NCBI GenBank assembly: GCA_964611645.1 | Contig: CAZTAO010000003.1 | Location: 62,001-126,000, forward strand | Length of the DNA: 64,000 bases | Origin: CAZTAO01 sp964611645 | GTDB lineage: Bacteria; Armatimonadota; UBA5829 | Direction of reading: 5' to 3' | Part shown: positions 43,014-50,371 of the stretch, one piece after another | Layout: each line of letters starts with the position of its first letter | How positions within the stretch are numbered: position 1 is the stretch's first letter | Program-made: the position numbers and the translations under genes | The notes under the pieces: generated by a model | The model's input: only the letters and a program-made list of their open reading frames with translations | Databases searched by the model: none | What the model was told of the DNA's origin: nothing

Positions 43014-44372
43014 TCAAATACCCGAATTCACCATCCCAATAGCCTCATCCAGCCCCCGCAGCACGGTGTCCAGTTCCTCACGGGAGATCACCAGCGGTGG
43101 GGCGAGGACCAGGATGTCGCCGTTATTCCGCAGGATCATGTTGTGCTCCAGGAACCAGTCTCTTATCTTTGTGCCGACGCCTAGCTTGGGGTCGAGCGGC
43201 TTTTTGGTCTTGCGGTCGGCCACAAGCTCGATGGCCCACAAGAGGCCGATGCCTCGGATATCGCCGACTATCGGATACTTGTAGAGCTTGTTCAGTTCCT
43301 GGGTCATGTACGCGCCGTTCTCCGCGGTACGCTCGACCAGCTTCTCTTTCTCCATCAGTTTCATCACAGCCAGTGACGCCGCGCAGGCGAGGGTGTGGCC
43401 GCCATAAGTGCCGCCGGAACGGAACTCCTTGCCCGGTTCGCCCCTGAAGATATCGGCGATCCGCTGAGTGGTGATGGTGGCCGACAGCGGCACGTAGCCT
43501 CCGCTGATGGCCTTGCCGATGGTCATGATGTCCGGCGTGACATTCCAATGCTCGCAGGCAAACCACTTGCCGGTCTTGCCGAACCCTGTCTGGACTTCAT
43601 CGAATATCAGCAGGATTCCATATCGGTCACACAGTTGCCTGATCCCTTCCAGATAGCCCCTGGGGGGCAGCGGGTAGCCGGTGTTGGAGCCGGGGATGGG
43701 GTCCATGATCATCGCCGATATGGTATCTGGAACCTCCGCAAGAATCGCGTCCTCCACTGCTTTGAGGCAGGCGAGGCCGCAGGTCTCCCGCTCCTGGCCC
43801 AGCTCGCAATGAGCGCAGGATGCGGAGGGCACGAACACAGTTCCCGGCACCAGCGGCTCAAAGTATTCCCGGAACCACGACAGCCCGGTAATAGCCGCGC
43901 CACCGAGCGTAGTTCCGTGATAGGAGTTCCTCCGAGCCAGCACCTTCCATCGCCGCGGCTGGCCGTTTTGCAGATGGAACTGCCGCGCCATCTTGATAGC
44001 GGCCTCGTTGGCTTCGGACCCGCTGTTCACGAAGAATGTCACCGACAAATCCCCCGGCGCAACCTCCGCCAGCTTGATGGCAAGTTCGATGAGAGGTTCG
44101 GTGAAGGCATCTACGTAGTTGGGGAAGAACTCGAGCTTGTCGATCTGGTCTTTGAGCGCCTGGTTGATCTCGGGCCGGCAGTGGCCGCAGATGGTGGTGA
44201 GCAGTGAGGCAAAGGTATCGAGGTAGCGGTTGCCGTTCTCATCGATGATATAGCAGCCCTCGCCCCCCGCGAATATCTTGGGCCCCTTGGCCAGTTCTGC
44301 ATTGCTGGCAAAATGCGGAATTATGTATCGCAGCGCCGCCTCGTGAAGCCGGTCGCTCTTCTCGTTTCCCAT
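43014..44372 (-). CDS. Class III (omega-type) pyridoxal-phosphate aminotransferase
   Basis: 452 aa. 'FVNSGSEANEAAIKMAR' and 'YHGTTLGGAAITG' bind the cofactor phosphate, 'LLIFDEVQTGFGKTGKWFACEHW' holds the Asp that contacts the pyridine nitrogen, and the Lys in 'TIGKAISGGYVPLSA' forms the Schiff base. A Cys-rich loop (C-x2-C-x8-C-x3-C in 'CAHCELGQERETCGLAC') occurs in many omega-transaminases. Likely amino donors are beta- or omega-amino acids. Upstream of, and in the same direction as, the MttB-E1 genes. Confidence 0.92.
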   Translation of the reverse strand: MGNEKSDRLHEAALRYIIPHFASNAELAKGPKIFAGGEGCYIIDENGNRYLDTFASLLTTICGHCRPEINQALKDQIDKLEFFPNYVDAFTEPLIELAIKLAEVAPGDLSVTFFVNSGSEANEAAIKMARQFHLQNGQPRRWKVLARRNSYHGTTLGGAAITGLSWFREYFEPLVPGTVFVPSASCAHCELGQERETCGLACLKAVEDAILAEVPDTISAMIMDPIPGSNTGYPLPPRGYLEGIRQLCDRYGILLIFDEVQTGFGKTGKWFACEHWNVTPDIMTIGKAISGGYVPLSATITTQRIADIFRGEPGKEFRSGGTYGGHTLACAASLAVMKLMEKEKLVERTAENGAYMTQELNKLYKYPIVGDIRGIGLLWAIELVADRKTKKPLDPKLGVGTKIRDWFLEHNMILRNNGDILVLAPPLVISREELDTVLRGLDEAIGMVNSGI

Positions 44373-44432
44373 CGGTTGCCCCCTGTGAAACTAAACGTGC
44401 AGGATTACATTATAGCCCTGCAGGCCAAAAGA

Positions 44433-44608
44433 GTCGACAGTCAATAGTCCACAGTCGACAGTGGTTGACGGTGGACGAAGGTTGCCGGTTGTCGGTTGAC
44501 AGTTGACGGTTGGGAACGGTAGTATCCGCAGATGACGCAGATGAACGCAGATGGGGAAGGGAGTTGACGATTGGGAATGGAAGTATCCACAGATGGCGCA
44601 GATGGGGA
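44433..44608. repeat. Periodic phrase-like repeats in the spacer before the aminotransferase
   Basis: Two kinds of short periodic sequence lie here: GTTGACGGT/GGTTGTCGGTTGACAGTTGA (7-8 nt period, 44464-44513) and CGCAGATGACGCAGATGAAC (about 11 nt period, 44527-44554), the latter repeated at 44586-44605. Both recur near 42.7 kb and 49.6 kb. No gene is seen in the 280-bp spacer. Confidence 0.7.
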
Positions 44609-44652
44609 AGCGGCATGTGAGGTCTCTGACTTCCAACCTCTAACATCTAGAC

Positions 44653-44727
44653 TGGTGGGCCCACTCGGATTCGAACCAAGGACCAAGCGGTTATGAGCCG
44701 CCCGCTCTACCGCTGAGCTATGGGCCC
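44653..44727 (-). tRNA. tRNA with CAU anticodon, probably Ile2 (or elongator Met)
   Basis: On the minus strand GGGCCCA pairs with TGGGCCC; D arm GCTC/GAGC, anticodon stem GCGG/CCGC around CTCATAA (anticodon CAT), T arm with GGTTCGAATCC, and an encoded CCA (44653-44655). C4-G69 and C5-G68 are present, the pairs TilS uses to tell tRNA-Ile2 from elongator tRNA-Met, and the anticodon arm resembles Ile2, so lysidine-modified tRNA-Ile is favoured. It lacks the initiator C1-A72 mismatch. Confidence 0.92.
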
Positions 44728-44739
44728 ACGCTGGTATCT

Positions 44740-44768
44740 ATTATATCATCTGGCGGCGGAAGGGGCAA
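44740..44768 (-). promoter_or_regulatory. tRNA promoter
   Basis: On the minus strand TTGCCC (44768-44763), a 17-bp spacer and a perfect TATAAT (44745-44740) lie directly upstream of the tRNA. The predicted transcript starts about 6 nt before the mature 5' end. Confidence 0.8.
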
Positions 44769-44926
44769 CGGCGAATTCGCGCAATCCGGATCAGGCTCCC
44801 TCTTCCGCACAGAGCCTCAGTCCCATTAGTGTCCCATAGGTCCCATCGCGCAGAGATTTCCTGAAATTCCCGTTTACATTCCGTTCTGTCGCTGCATCTA
44901 ACTCAGGAAAGACAGAGGTACCGCGG

Positions 44927-45397
44927 TTGGCGATATCCGAAGAAGAACTGGTGGCGCGGGCACAGTCGGGCGACACGGGGGCATTCGACGCCCTCATTGG
45001 CCTGCACCAGCGGCGGGTCTTCGCGCTGGCGTTCCGGATGCTCGACAGCGCCGATGATGCCGCGGATGTCCAGCAGGAGACTTTCGTTCGCGCTTGGCGG
45101 AGCCTGCGCAAGTTCCGTGGGGACGCGGCATTCTCCACCTGGCTGCACCGGATAACCGTCAATTTGTGCCTGGCCAGAAAGCGCCGCAGGCATTTTGAAT
45201 GGCTCAGCCCGGCTATCGAGTCGAGCCTGGGAGACCCCACGCAATCGGTAGGGGCCGCCTGCCTGGTGAGGACAGAGAGGGCGGTGGCGGTCAACAGCGT
45301 GGTAGCCTCGCTGCCGGCGCATTACCTGGCGCTGATTGTGCTGCGGGAAATCGAGGAGCGGCCGTTCGAGGAAATTGTGCGGATTCTGGGCTGCTGA
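44927..45397 (+). pseudogene. ECF sigma factor, truncated in region 4
   Basis: 156 codons. Region 2 is intact: 'AFDALIGLHQRRVFALAFRMLDSADDAADVQQETFVRAWRSLRKFRGDAAFSTWLHRITVNLCL'. Region 4 begins 'LPAHYLALIVLREIEERPFEEIVRILGC' and then hits a stop where a full gene would continue through the recognition helix of the -35-binding HTH. The sequence after 45395 belongs to a transposase gene on the other strand. It is therefore probably non-functional, at least for -35 binding. TTG start with AGAGGT 7 nt upstream. Confidence 0.85.
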
Positions 45398-46097
45398 CTT
45401 TCATCACGCGACACTCAGGATCAGAGGAAGATGCAGACTTAGTGCCTGCTTCCTTGAGCACCCTGGCACGCTCGGCCAGAATCGCTTTCCGCCTCACTGG
45501 GTCCTTCAGGTCTTCGGGCAGTTCGTTCCCGTTTCCATCGCCATAGAGTTGGTCCTCAGCAGAATCCGTCGTCTCAGCCTTGCGAAGCGTCTCGTCCACA
45601 GCGGCCAGTTCCCGGGACAAGTTCTTGGCATCGTAAACTGACTTCCTGGAAGCCTTGGCGGCAATCTTGGTAGAGTCCACTGAAACTACGTTCAGAAGCA
45701 CCAGGCCACACGAAGCACACAACCTCACGCTGTCCACAAACAGCAGCCTCAGCTCCTCATACTTCTGCTTCCGAAAACGAGCTATCGTATGGTGATCCGG
45801 AGTCAGACCGTCAGCAAGCCACATATAGCGCTTGTCGTTCTTAGCCAAGTCCTCAATCTTACGGCTGCTGAAAGTGCCCTTAGAATATGCATACACCAAC
45901 AGCTTTGCCAGGACGCGTGGAGGATACGCAGGACAGCCACTATCGCTATAACCGGATTCCATAACTGACCAGTCCAGATTCTCCATCACGTCGTTGAGCG
46001 CGCGGACGTCACAGTCAGCGGCAACTGCGTCATCCAGACTGGTCGGAAACAGCAGTATCTGTCTCCTATCCAAAACCGAATCCTTGAATCTGCCCAT
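45397..46097 (-). pseudogene. Broken IS1182-family transposase
   Basis: About 233 codons of true transposase followed by read-through into antisense sigma-factor DNA as far as 45291. The C-terminal half of the DDE domain is absent, so it cannot transpose by itself. Confidence 0.85.
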
Positions 46098-46174
46098 AGC
46101 GAATCCCTCCTATAGAGGAATTCGACAAACACACCCATAATACCTGTACAAAAAGAGCACTTTTGAGACAGCCT
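45397..46174 (-). mobile_element. IS1182-like element, one end and the transposase C-terminus lost
   Basis: Read on the minus strand, the intact end is near 46174, where GGCTGTCTCAAAAGTGC resembles an IS terminus. The ATG at 46097 follows AGGAGGGATTCGCT. The N-terminal helix-turn-helix domain ('YPPRVLAKLLVYAYSKGTFSSRKIEDLAKNDKRYMWLADGLTPDHHTIARFRK') and the first catalytic Asp ('VVSVDSTKI') are present. After 'SSDPECRVMK' the sequence changes abruptly into the inverted sigma-factor gene, so the later catalytic Asp and Glu and the other IS end are missing. Confidence 0.85.
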
Positions 46175-46213
46175 GCAGGCAACTGAAGCAACGAAATATG
46201 CCAATGCTTAATG
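46174..46213. repeat. Diverged direct repeat flanking the SMR/TetR pair (copy 1)
   Basis: TGCAGGCAACTGAAGCAACG at 46174 and the 20 bases after it resemble 47280-47319. The IS remnant ends exactly at the first base of this copy. Confidence 0.6.
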
Positions 46214-46549
46214 CGGCGATCCACTCAGATTCAATCCAATAACACCAAGAATGATGAGTAGAATCGAGATGCCCTTTGCCACGGTGAACGAGTCGCGGAA
46301 GATTATGATGCCACCGATGGTAATCAATGCGGTTCCAACGCCTGACCAGATTGCGTAGACCATGCCAATATCCAGCTTCTTGACAACTAGGCCAAGCAAG
46401 AAAAAACAGAAGATGTAGCATGTCACCATAACCGTGGTCGGACCGGTACGCGTAAAGCCCTGACTGGCCTTCATGCTTAATGTCCCAATCACTTCGAGCA
46501 GAATCGCCGCGCCAAGATACACCAAACTCATCACCGGTATGTTATTCAC
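46208..46549 (-). CDS. Small multidrug resistance (SMR) efflux protein
   Basis: 113 aa, four membrane helices. E19 in 'LVYLGAAILLEVIGTLSMKAS' is the invariant proton/substrate Glu of EmrE-type transporters; 'YAIWSGVGTALITIGGIIIF' and 'GISILLIILGVIGLNLSG' are typical TM3 and TM4. SMR proteins act as dimers in the inner membrane and export cationic compounds by proton antiport. GTG start with AGGAGG 7 nt upstream, overlapping the tetR stop by one base. DNA is visibly more AT-rich than the flanks, suggesting recent transfer. Confidence 0.93.
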   Translation of the reverse strand: MNNIPVMSLVYLGAAILLEVIGTLSMKASQGFTRTGPTTVMVTCYIFCFFLLGLVVKKLDIGMVYAIWSGVGTALITIGGIIIFRDSFTVAKGISILLIILGVIGLNLSGSPH

Positions 46550-47094
46550 TATGATCCTCCTTTGCTCTTTGCTGATTCTGATGCCAACACCAGCAATCGA
46601 TCGAGAACGTGTTTGCGCAATTCGCCTGTTGGTGGCGAGAATGCAAATAGATCGGCCAGATATAATCCATCTGCAGCTAGACGAATGATTGTCGCCAATA
46701 CAGGATCACCGCCATCTGTTTCGGCCTGATGCTGCCATTGTTGATATTGCTGACGCACAGTTGCCAATAATGAAGGATCATTTGCGATTGCGGCCAGTAG
46801 GCCGACTCCAAAGCCCGCATTTTCCGCATCGTCGAGTGCAGAGGCCAGTAGATAAGCGCGCATCCATCCTCCCGGCACATCTGAATGGTGGTGCGCGATT
46901 GAATCATTGAAATGTAAGACCATCTCTGTGAGTAATCCCTGAAGCAGTGCAGTTTTCGTGGGGAAGTGATACAATACACCGCCTTTGCTGACCCCCGCTT
47001 CTTTCGCCACGGCGTCCAACGTCAGCCGGTCAGCACCGTCGCGCTGTACCACAATGCGTGCAGCATGATATAGCCGTCGTTTTGTATCCTTCAT
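46549..47094 (-). CDS. TetR-family repressor of the SMR gene
   Basis: 181 aa from the ATG at 47094. N-terminal HTH: 'TKRRLYHAARIVVQRDGADRLTLDAVAKEAGVSKGGVLYHFPTKTALLQGLL'. The C-terminal ligand domain is helical. The longest frame begins at 47130, but that codon lies in the -35 box of the promoter; from the -10 the first usable ATGs are at 47100 and 47094, so the mRNA probably begins at or next to the start codon (leaderless). It is co-transcribed with, and likely controls, the efflux gene. Confidence 0.92.
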   Translation of the reverse strand: MKDTKRRLYHAARIVVQRDGADRLTLDAVAKEAGVSKGGVLYHFPTKTALLQGLLTEMVLHFNDSIAHHHSDVPGGWMRAYLLASALDDAENAGFGVGLLAAIANDPSLLATVRQQYQQWQHQAETDGGDPVLATIIRLAADGLYLADLFAFSPPTGELRKHVLDRLLVLASESAKSKGGS

Positions 47095-47100
47095 ACACAT

Positions 47101-47130
47101 AGTATACCGTCCAGCCGGTGTAGTTGTCAA
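47101..47130 (-). promoter_or_regulatory. Promoter of the tetR-SMR pair, possibly leaderless
   Basis: On the minus strand a perfect TTGACA (47130-47125), an 18-bp spacer and TATACT (47106-47101) run directly into ATGTGTATG. Any TetR operator should overlap this region, although no clear palindrome was picked out. Confidence 0.8.
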
Positions 47131-47279
47131 CCTTGGACTCAGCAGAGAAGCGCCGTCACTTCTTCGTTGCTTCGATCGGCTCCGATCGAAGACCGACTCG
47201 CAGAGGCGGCAGGTTCGGCTGTATCACTTTGGAGGGATGCTTCCTATGATGTTGAATGTGCGTGGCTTTCGGCCCCGGC

Positions 47280-47319
47280 TGCAGGCAACCGAGCAACGAA
47301 GCATGCCTAAGCCTACAGC
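47280..47319. repeat. Diverged direct repeat flanking the SMR/TetR pair (copy 2)
   Basis: TGCAGGCAACCGAGCAACGA and the following bases resemble copy 1 at 46174-46213 (roughly three quarters identical by eye, same orientation). Confidence 0.55.
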
Positions 47320-47707
47320 AATTTGCTGGAACTGACAGAGCCATTTTCACCTTAACGGGCGGGGATGGGGGTTGTCAGCGGGGGCGGTCGGGGGGCGGTT
47401 GATGGTGGAGGGCGGTTTGAAACGCGGATTACGCGGCCCTTCGACAAGCTCAAGATCGCACGGATGACGCGGAACAGACCTGGCGTGGAACTTGGGGATC
47501 GGTTGCAGGTTGCGGGGATGGGACTAATGGGACATATACGACTTATGGGACGCGAGGGGAGTAGACCTGATCTGCTTACTTCCTCCATTTCTGGCTTTCC
47601 GCTTCCGTTCCCTCGTCTCTCTCCGTGCTTTCCCCCTTTCGCGCTTTCGTGATCCCGTGCTTCGTACCTTCCAGCTTCGCGATTCGGAAAGATTTGGCTG
47701 CTTCTGG

Positions 47708-47713
47708 TAAAAT
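47708..47713 (+). promoter_or_regulatory. -10 element close to the lepA start codon
   Basis: TAAAAT ends 8 nt before the ATG at 47722, no Shine-Dalgarno is present, and the -35 region is poor. This geometry fits a leaderless mRNA. Confidence 0.45.
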
Positions 47714-47721
47714 AGTATTCT

Positions 47722-49533
47722 ATGGAAAATCAGCAATCACATATACGTAACTTTTGCATCATCGCGCACATCGATCATGGCAAGTCCACCCTCGCCGACC
47801 GTATCCTGGAATTCACCGGGGCGGTTGAGAAGGGGCGGATGATGAATCAGCTTCTGGACAGCATGGACCTGGAGCGCGAGCGGGGCATTACTATCAAGAT
47901 GAAGGCCGTCCGCCTGTGGTATAACGCCAAGGACGGGCAGACTTATGAGCTCAACCTCATCGACACCCCCGGCCACGTGGACTTCACATACGAGGTCTCG
48001 CGGTCTCTGGCGGCTTGCGAGGGGGCGATTCTGGTGGTGGACGCGTGCCAGGGGGTTGAGGCGCAGACCCTCGCCAACACCAACCTCGCAATGAACCACA
48101 ACCTGGAGATCATCCCGGTCATCAACAAGATAGATGTCGACCGGGCCGACCCCGAGAAGGTGGCCGCAGAGATAGAGGAGATTCTTGCCCTCGACGCTTC
48201 GGACGCCATCCTGGCAAGCGCCAAAATGGGGATCGGAACCGAGGAGATACTCGAGGCGATTGTAACCCGGATTCCGCCGCCCGCGGGCAAGCGCGACGCC
48301 CCTTTGCGGGCCTTGATCTTCGACTCCCACTTCGACCAGTACGTCGGGGTAGTAGCCTATATCCGCGTGATGGACGGCAATATCGAGCCCGGAATGCGGA
48401 TTCGGATGATGGCCAGTGGCAAGGATTTTGAAGTGAACTCGGTCGGCATATTCAAGCCTGAGATGTTTGAGACGGAGAGGCTTTCGGCGGGGGAGGTTGG
48501 TTACGTGACCGCCTCCATGAAGACCGTCGGAGATACCCGGGTTGGGGATACCATCACCGATGCGGAAAACCCCGCCACGGATATACTGCCCGGCTACCGG
48601 GAAGTGCAGCCGATGGTCTACTGTGGGCTGTTCCCGATAGAAACCAACCAGTACGCCAACCTGAAAGACTCGCTCACCAAACTCCAGCTCAACGACGCCG
48701 CCCTGACCTACGAGCCGGAAAGCTCGGCAGCGCTGGGGCTTGGCTACAGGTGCGGGTTCCTGGGCCTGTTGCACATGGAGATAGTGCAGGAGAGGCTGGA
48801 GCGGGAGTTCGGGCTGTCTCTTATTGCCACCGCCCCAAGCGTGGTCTACCAGATCACACGCACCGATGGCGAGGTGCTCTTGATAGATAATCCCAACGAC
48901 CTCCCCGACCCCACCGAGATGGATAAGGTCGAGGAGCCGTTTGTGAATGCAACCATTATGGTCCCCAAGGATTATGTCGGGGTCACCATCGACCTCTGCC
49001 TCGACCGCCGGGGAGTCTACGGAAGTCTGGAATACCCCAGCCCGGACCTCGTGATGGTTCACTTCAAGCTCCCGCTGGCGGAGATACTTATGGACTTCTT
49101 CGACACCCTCAAAAGCCGCACGCGGGGGTATGCGTCGTTCGACTACGAGTTCACCGGCTACGAGCAGTCCAGCGTGAGCAAGCTGCGAATTCTGCTGAAC
49201 GGCGACCCGGTGGACGCCCTGTCATTCATCACCCACCGCGACCGCGCGTTTACCAGGGCAAAGGTGCTGGTGGAGCGGCTGCGAGACGTGATCCCGCGCC
49301 AGCAATACGAGTGCCGGATTCAGGCGGCCCTGGGCGGAAAGATCATCGCTGCGGCGACAGTAAAGGCCTTCCGCAAGAACGTTATCGCCAAGTGCTACGG
49401 CGGAGACATAACCCGAAAGCGCAAACTCCTGGAGAAGCAAAAAGTGGGTAAAAAGAGGATGAAGAGCATAGGCTCAGTAGAGGTCCCGCAAGAAGCCTTT
49501 ATGAGCGTGCTGAAGATCGGGGATGACAAATAG
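47722..49533 (+). CDS. lepA: Elongation factor 4 (LepA)
   Basis: 603 aa translational GTPase that acts on stalled or pre-/post-translocation ribosomes. G1 'IAHIDHGKSTLADRIL', G2 'ERERGITIKMKAVRL', G3 'LIDTPGHVDF', G4 'NKID', G5 'SAKMGIG', then EF-G-like domains and the LepA-specific C-terminus 'SFITHRDRAFTRAKVLVERLRDVIPRQQYECRIQAALGGKIIAAATVKAFRKNVIAKCYGGDITRKRKLLEKQKVGKKRMK' in pieces. ATG at 47722 has no ribosome-binding site. Stands alone, with repeat-rich spacers on both sides. Confidence 0.98.
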   Translation: MENQQSHIRNFCIIAHIDHGKSTLADRILEFTGAVEKGRMMNQLLDSMDLERERGITIKMKAVRLWYNAKDGQTYELNLIDTPGHVDFTYEVSRSLAACEGAILVVDACQGVEAQTLANTNLAMNHNLEIIPVINKIDVDRADPEKVAAEIEEILALDASDAILASAKMGIGTEEILEAIVTRIPPPAGKRDAPLRALIFDSHFDQYVGVVAYIRVMDGNIEPGMRIRMMASGKDFEVNSVGIFKPEMFETERLSAGEVGYVTASMKTVGDTRVGDTITDAENPATDILPGYREVQPMVYCGLFPIETNQYANLKDSLTKLQLNDAALTYEPESSAALGLGYRCGFLGLLHMEIVQERLEREFGLSLIATAPSVVYQITRTDGEVLLIDNPNDLPDPTEMDKVEEPFVNATIMVPKDYVGVTIDLCLDRRGVYGSLEYPSPDLVMVHFKLPLAEILMDFFDTLKSRTRGYASFDYEFTGYEQSSVSKLRILLNGDPVDALSFITHRDRAFTRAKVLVERLRDVIPRQQYECRIQAALGGKIIAAATVKAFRKNVIAKCYGGDITRKRKLLEKQKVGKKRMKSIGSVEVPQEAFMSVLKIGDDK

Positions 49534-49535
49534 AA

Positions 49536-49700
49536 TCGCGAAGACCGCGAAATGGGCGAAGGACGCGAAAAGAGCCGATTATCCGCAGATGACGCAGATG
49601 AACGCAGATGGAGTTGACGGTTGTCGGTTGACAGTTGACGGTTGGGCTGACGCGAACCCAATTCCCCCTTTGAAGGGGGCGAGGGGGATGTGAGCGGCGT
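49536..49700. repeat. Cluster of four repeat types between lepA and tspO
   Basis: In order: GCGAAGACCGCGAAATGGGC (10-nt period, 49540-49572), CGCAGATGACGCAGATGAAC (11-nt period, 49582-49609), GTTGACGGTTGTCGGTTGAC (7-8 nt period, 49613-49645), then a half copy of the 131-bp element, CCCAATTCCCCCTTTGAAGG through GGATGTGAGCGGCGT (49657-49700). Confidence 0.8.
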
Positions 49701-49726
49701 TTGAATCAGAATCTGGAGGCAGTGCT

Positions 49727-50206
49727 GTGAAAATGTCTGGCATACCGGGGCTTGTAATATGCGTAGTCATTTGCATGATGGCCGGGGTGATCGGCTCTAT
49801 CTTCACCACCTCAAGCGTCACCGGCTGGTATACGACCATCCAAAAGCCCTCGTTCAACCCGCCTGGTTGGATATTCGGCCCGGTGTGGACGACTCTCTAC
49901 ATCCTCATGGGCATTGCGCTGTGGCTGGTGCTGAGGAGCGGGGCTGATGCAAGCCTGGTGCGGCCTGCGGTGTGGGTGTTCGCATTCCAGCTTGCGCTCA
50001 ACGCCGGCTGGTCGATAGTCTTCTTCGGCCTCCACTCCCCCGGCTGGGCCTTCGCAGTCCTCGCCGCCCTATGGCTCCTGATCCTCGCCAGCATCCTGCT
50101 ATTCTGGCGCATCTCAACCGCCGCAGGCGCGCTACTGCTGCCCTACATCGCGTGGGTCAGCTTTGCGGGGGTGTTGAACTGGGCGATATGGCGGTTGAAT
50201 GGGTGA
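49727..50206 (+). CDS. tspO: TspO/MBR family protein
   Basis: 159 aa, five membrane helices. 'WYTTIQKPSFNPPGWIFGPVWTTLYILMGIALWLV' and 'FAFQLALNAGWSIVFFGL' are the family signatures with the conserved Pro and Trp residues, and the end 'LLPYIAWVSFAGVLNWAIWRLN' closes the tetrapyrrole/cholesterol pocket. TspO binds porphyrins and modulates stress and pigment responses in bacteria. GTG at 49727 has GGAGG 8 nt upstream; an ATG at 49733 is the alternative. Confidence 0.95.
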   Translation: MKMSGIPGLVICVVICMMAGVIGSIFTTSSVTGWYTTIQKPSFNPPGWIFGPVWTTLYILMGIALWLVLRSGADASLVRPAVWVFAFQLALNAGWSIVFFGLHSPGWAFAVLAALWLLILASILLFWRISTAAGALLLPYIAWVSFAGVLNWAIWRLNG

Positions 50207-50371
50207 GGTTGGAATGGTCCCTGCAACGGCCGCGAAGCGAAGCGGACGCCGACCAACATCTCGGAATTGGCATCAACTTCCCTGACACTGCTGTGCCACA
50301 TTACGCGAGACACGCAGACTCTGGATGGTTCCGCAAAGGCTAGCTCCGGCGTGGGCGTCAACACCTGATAG

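Larger units (their letters stand above)
47131..47721. other. 591-bp spacer: hairpin, direct repeat copy 2, and phrase repeats; no gene
   Basis: It holds a perfect 10-bp hairpin CTTCGATCGG/CCGATCGAAG (47170-47191), the second copy of the direct repeat (47280-47319), then G-rich and phrase-like DNA such as CGCGGATTACGCGG and GGGACTAATGGGACATATAC (about 47431-47550), and CGCTTTCGTGATCCCGTGCT near 47641. An open frame across 47365-47652 consists of these repeats and looks non-coding. Confidence 0.6.

Noticed and set aside
43395..44207. A 270-codon plus-strand frame inside the aminotransferase gene
   Set aside because: Antisense shadow; the minus-strand product has all PLP motifs.
46174..47319. 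Integron gene cassette for the SMR gene
   Set aside because: The flanking repeats lack recognisable attC core sites (RYYYAAC / GTTRRRY) and no integrase is present; the pair also carries its own promoter.
47365..47652. A 95-codon frame before lepA
   Set aside because: Made of G-rich and phrase-like repeats; composition is unlike coding DNA here.
47737..49062. A 441-codon open frame on the minus strand within lepA
   Set aside because: Antisense shadow of a highly conserved GTPase in GC-rich DNA; no motifs or ribosome site.
44433..49650. CRISPR array, because of short regular repeats
   Set aside because: Words are 7-20 nt with no unique spacers of constant length, and no cas genes occur.
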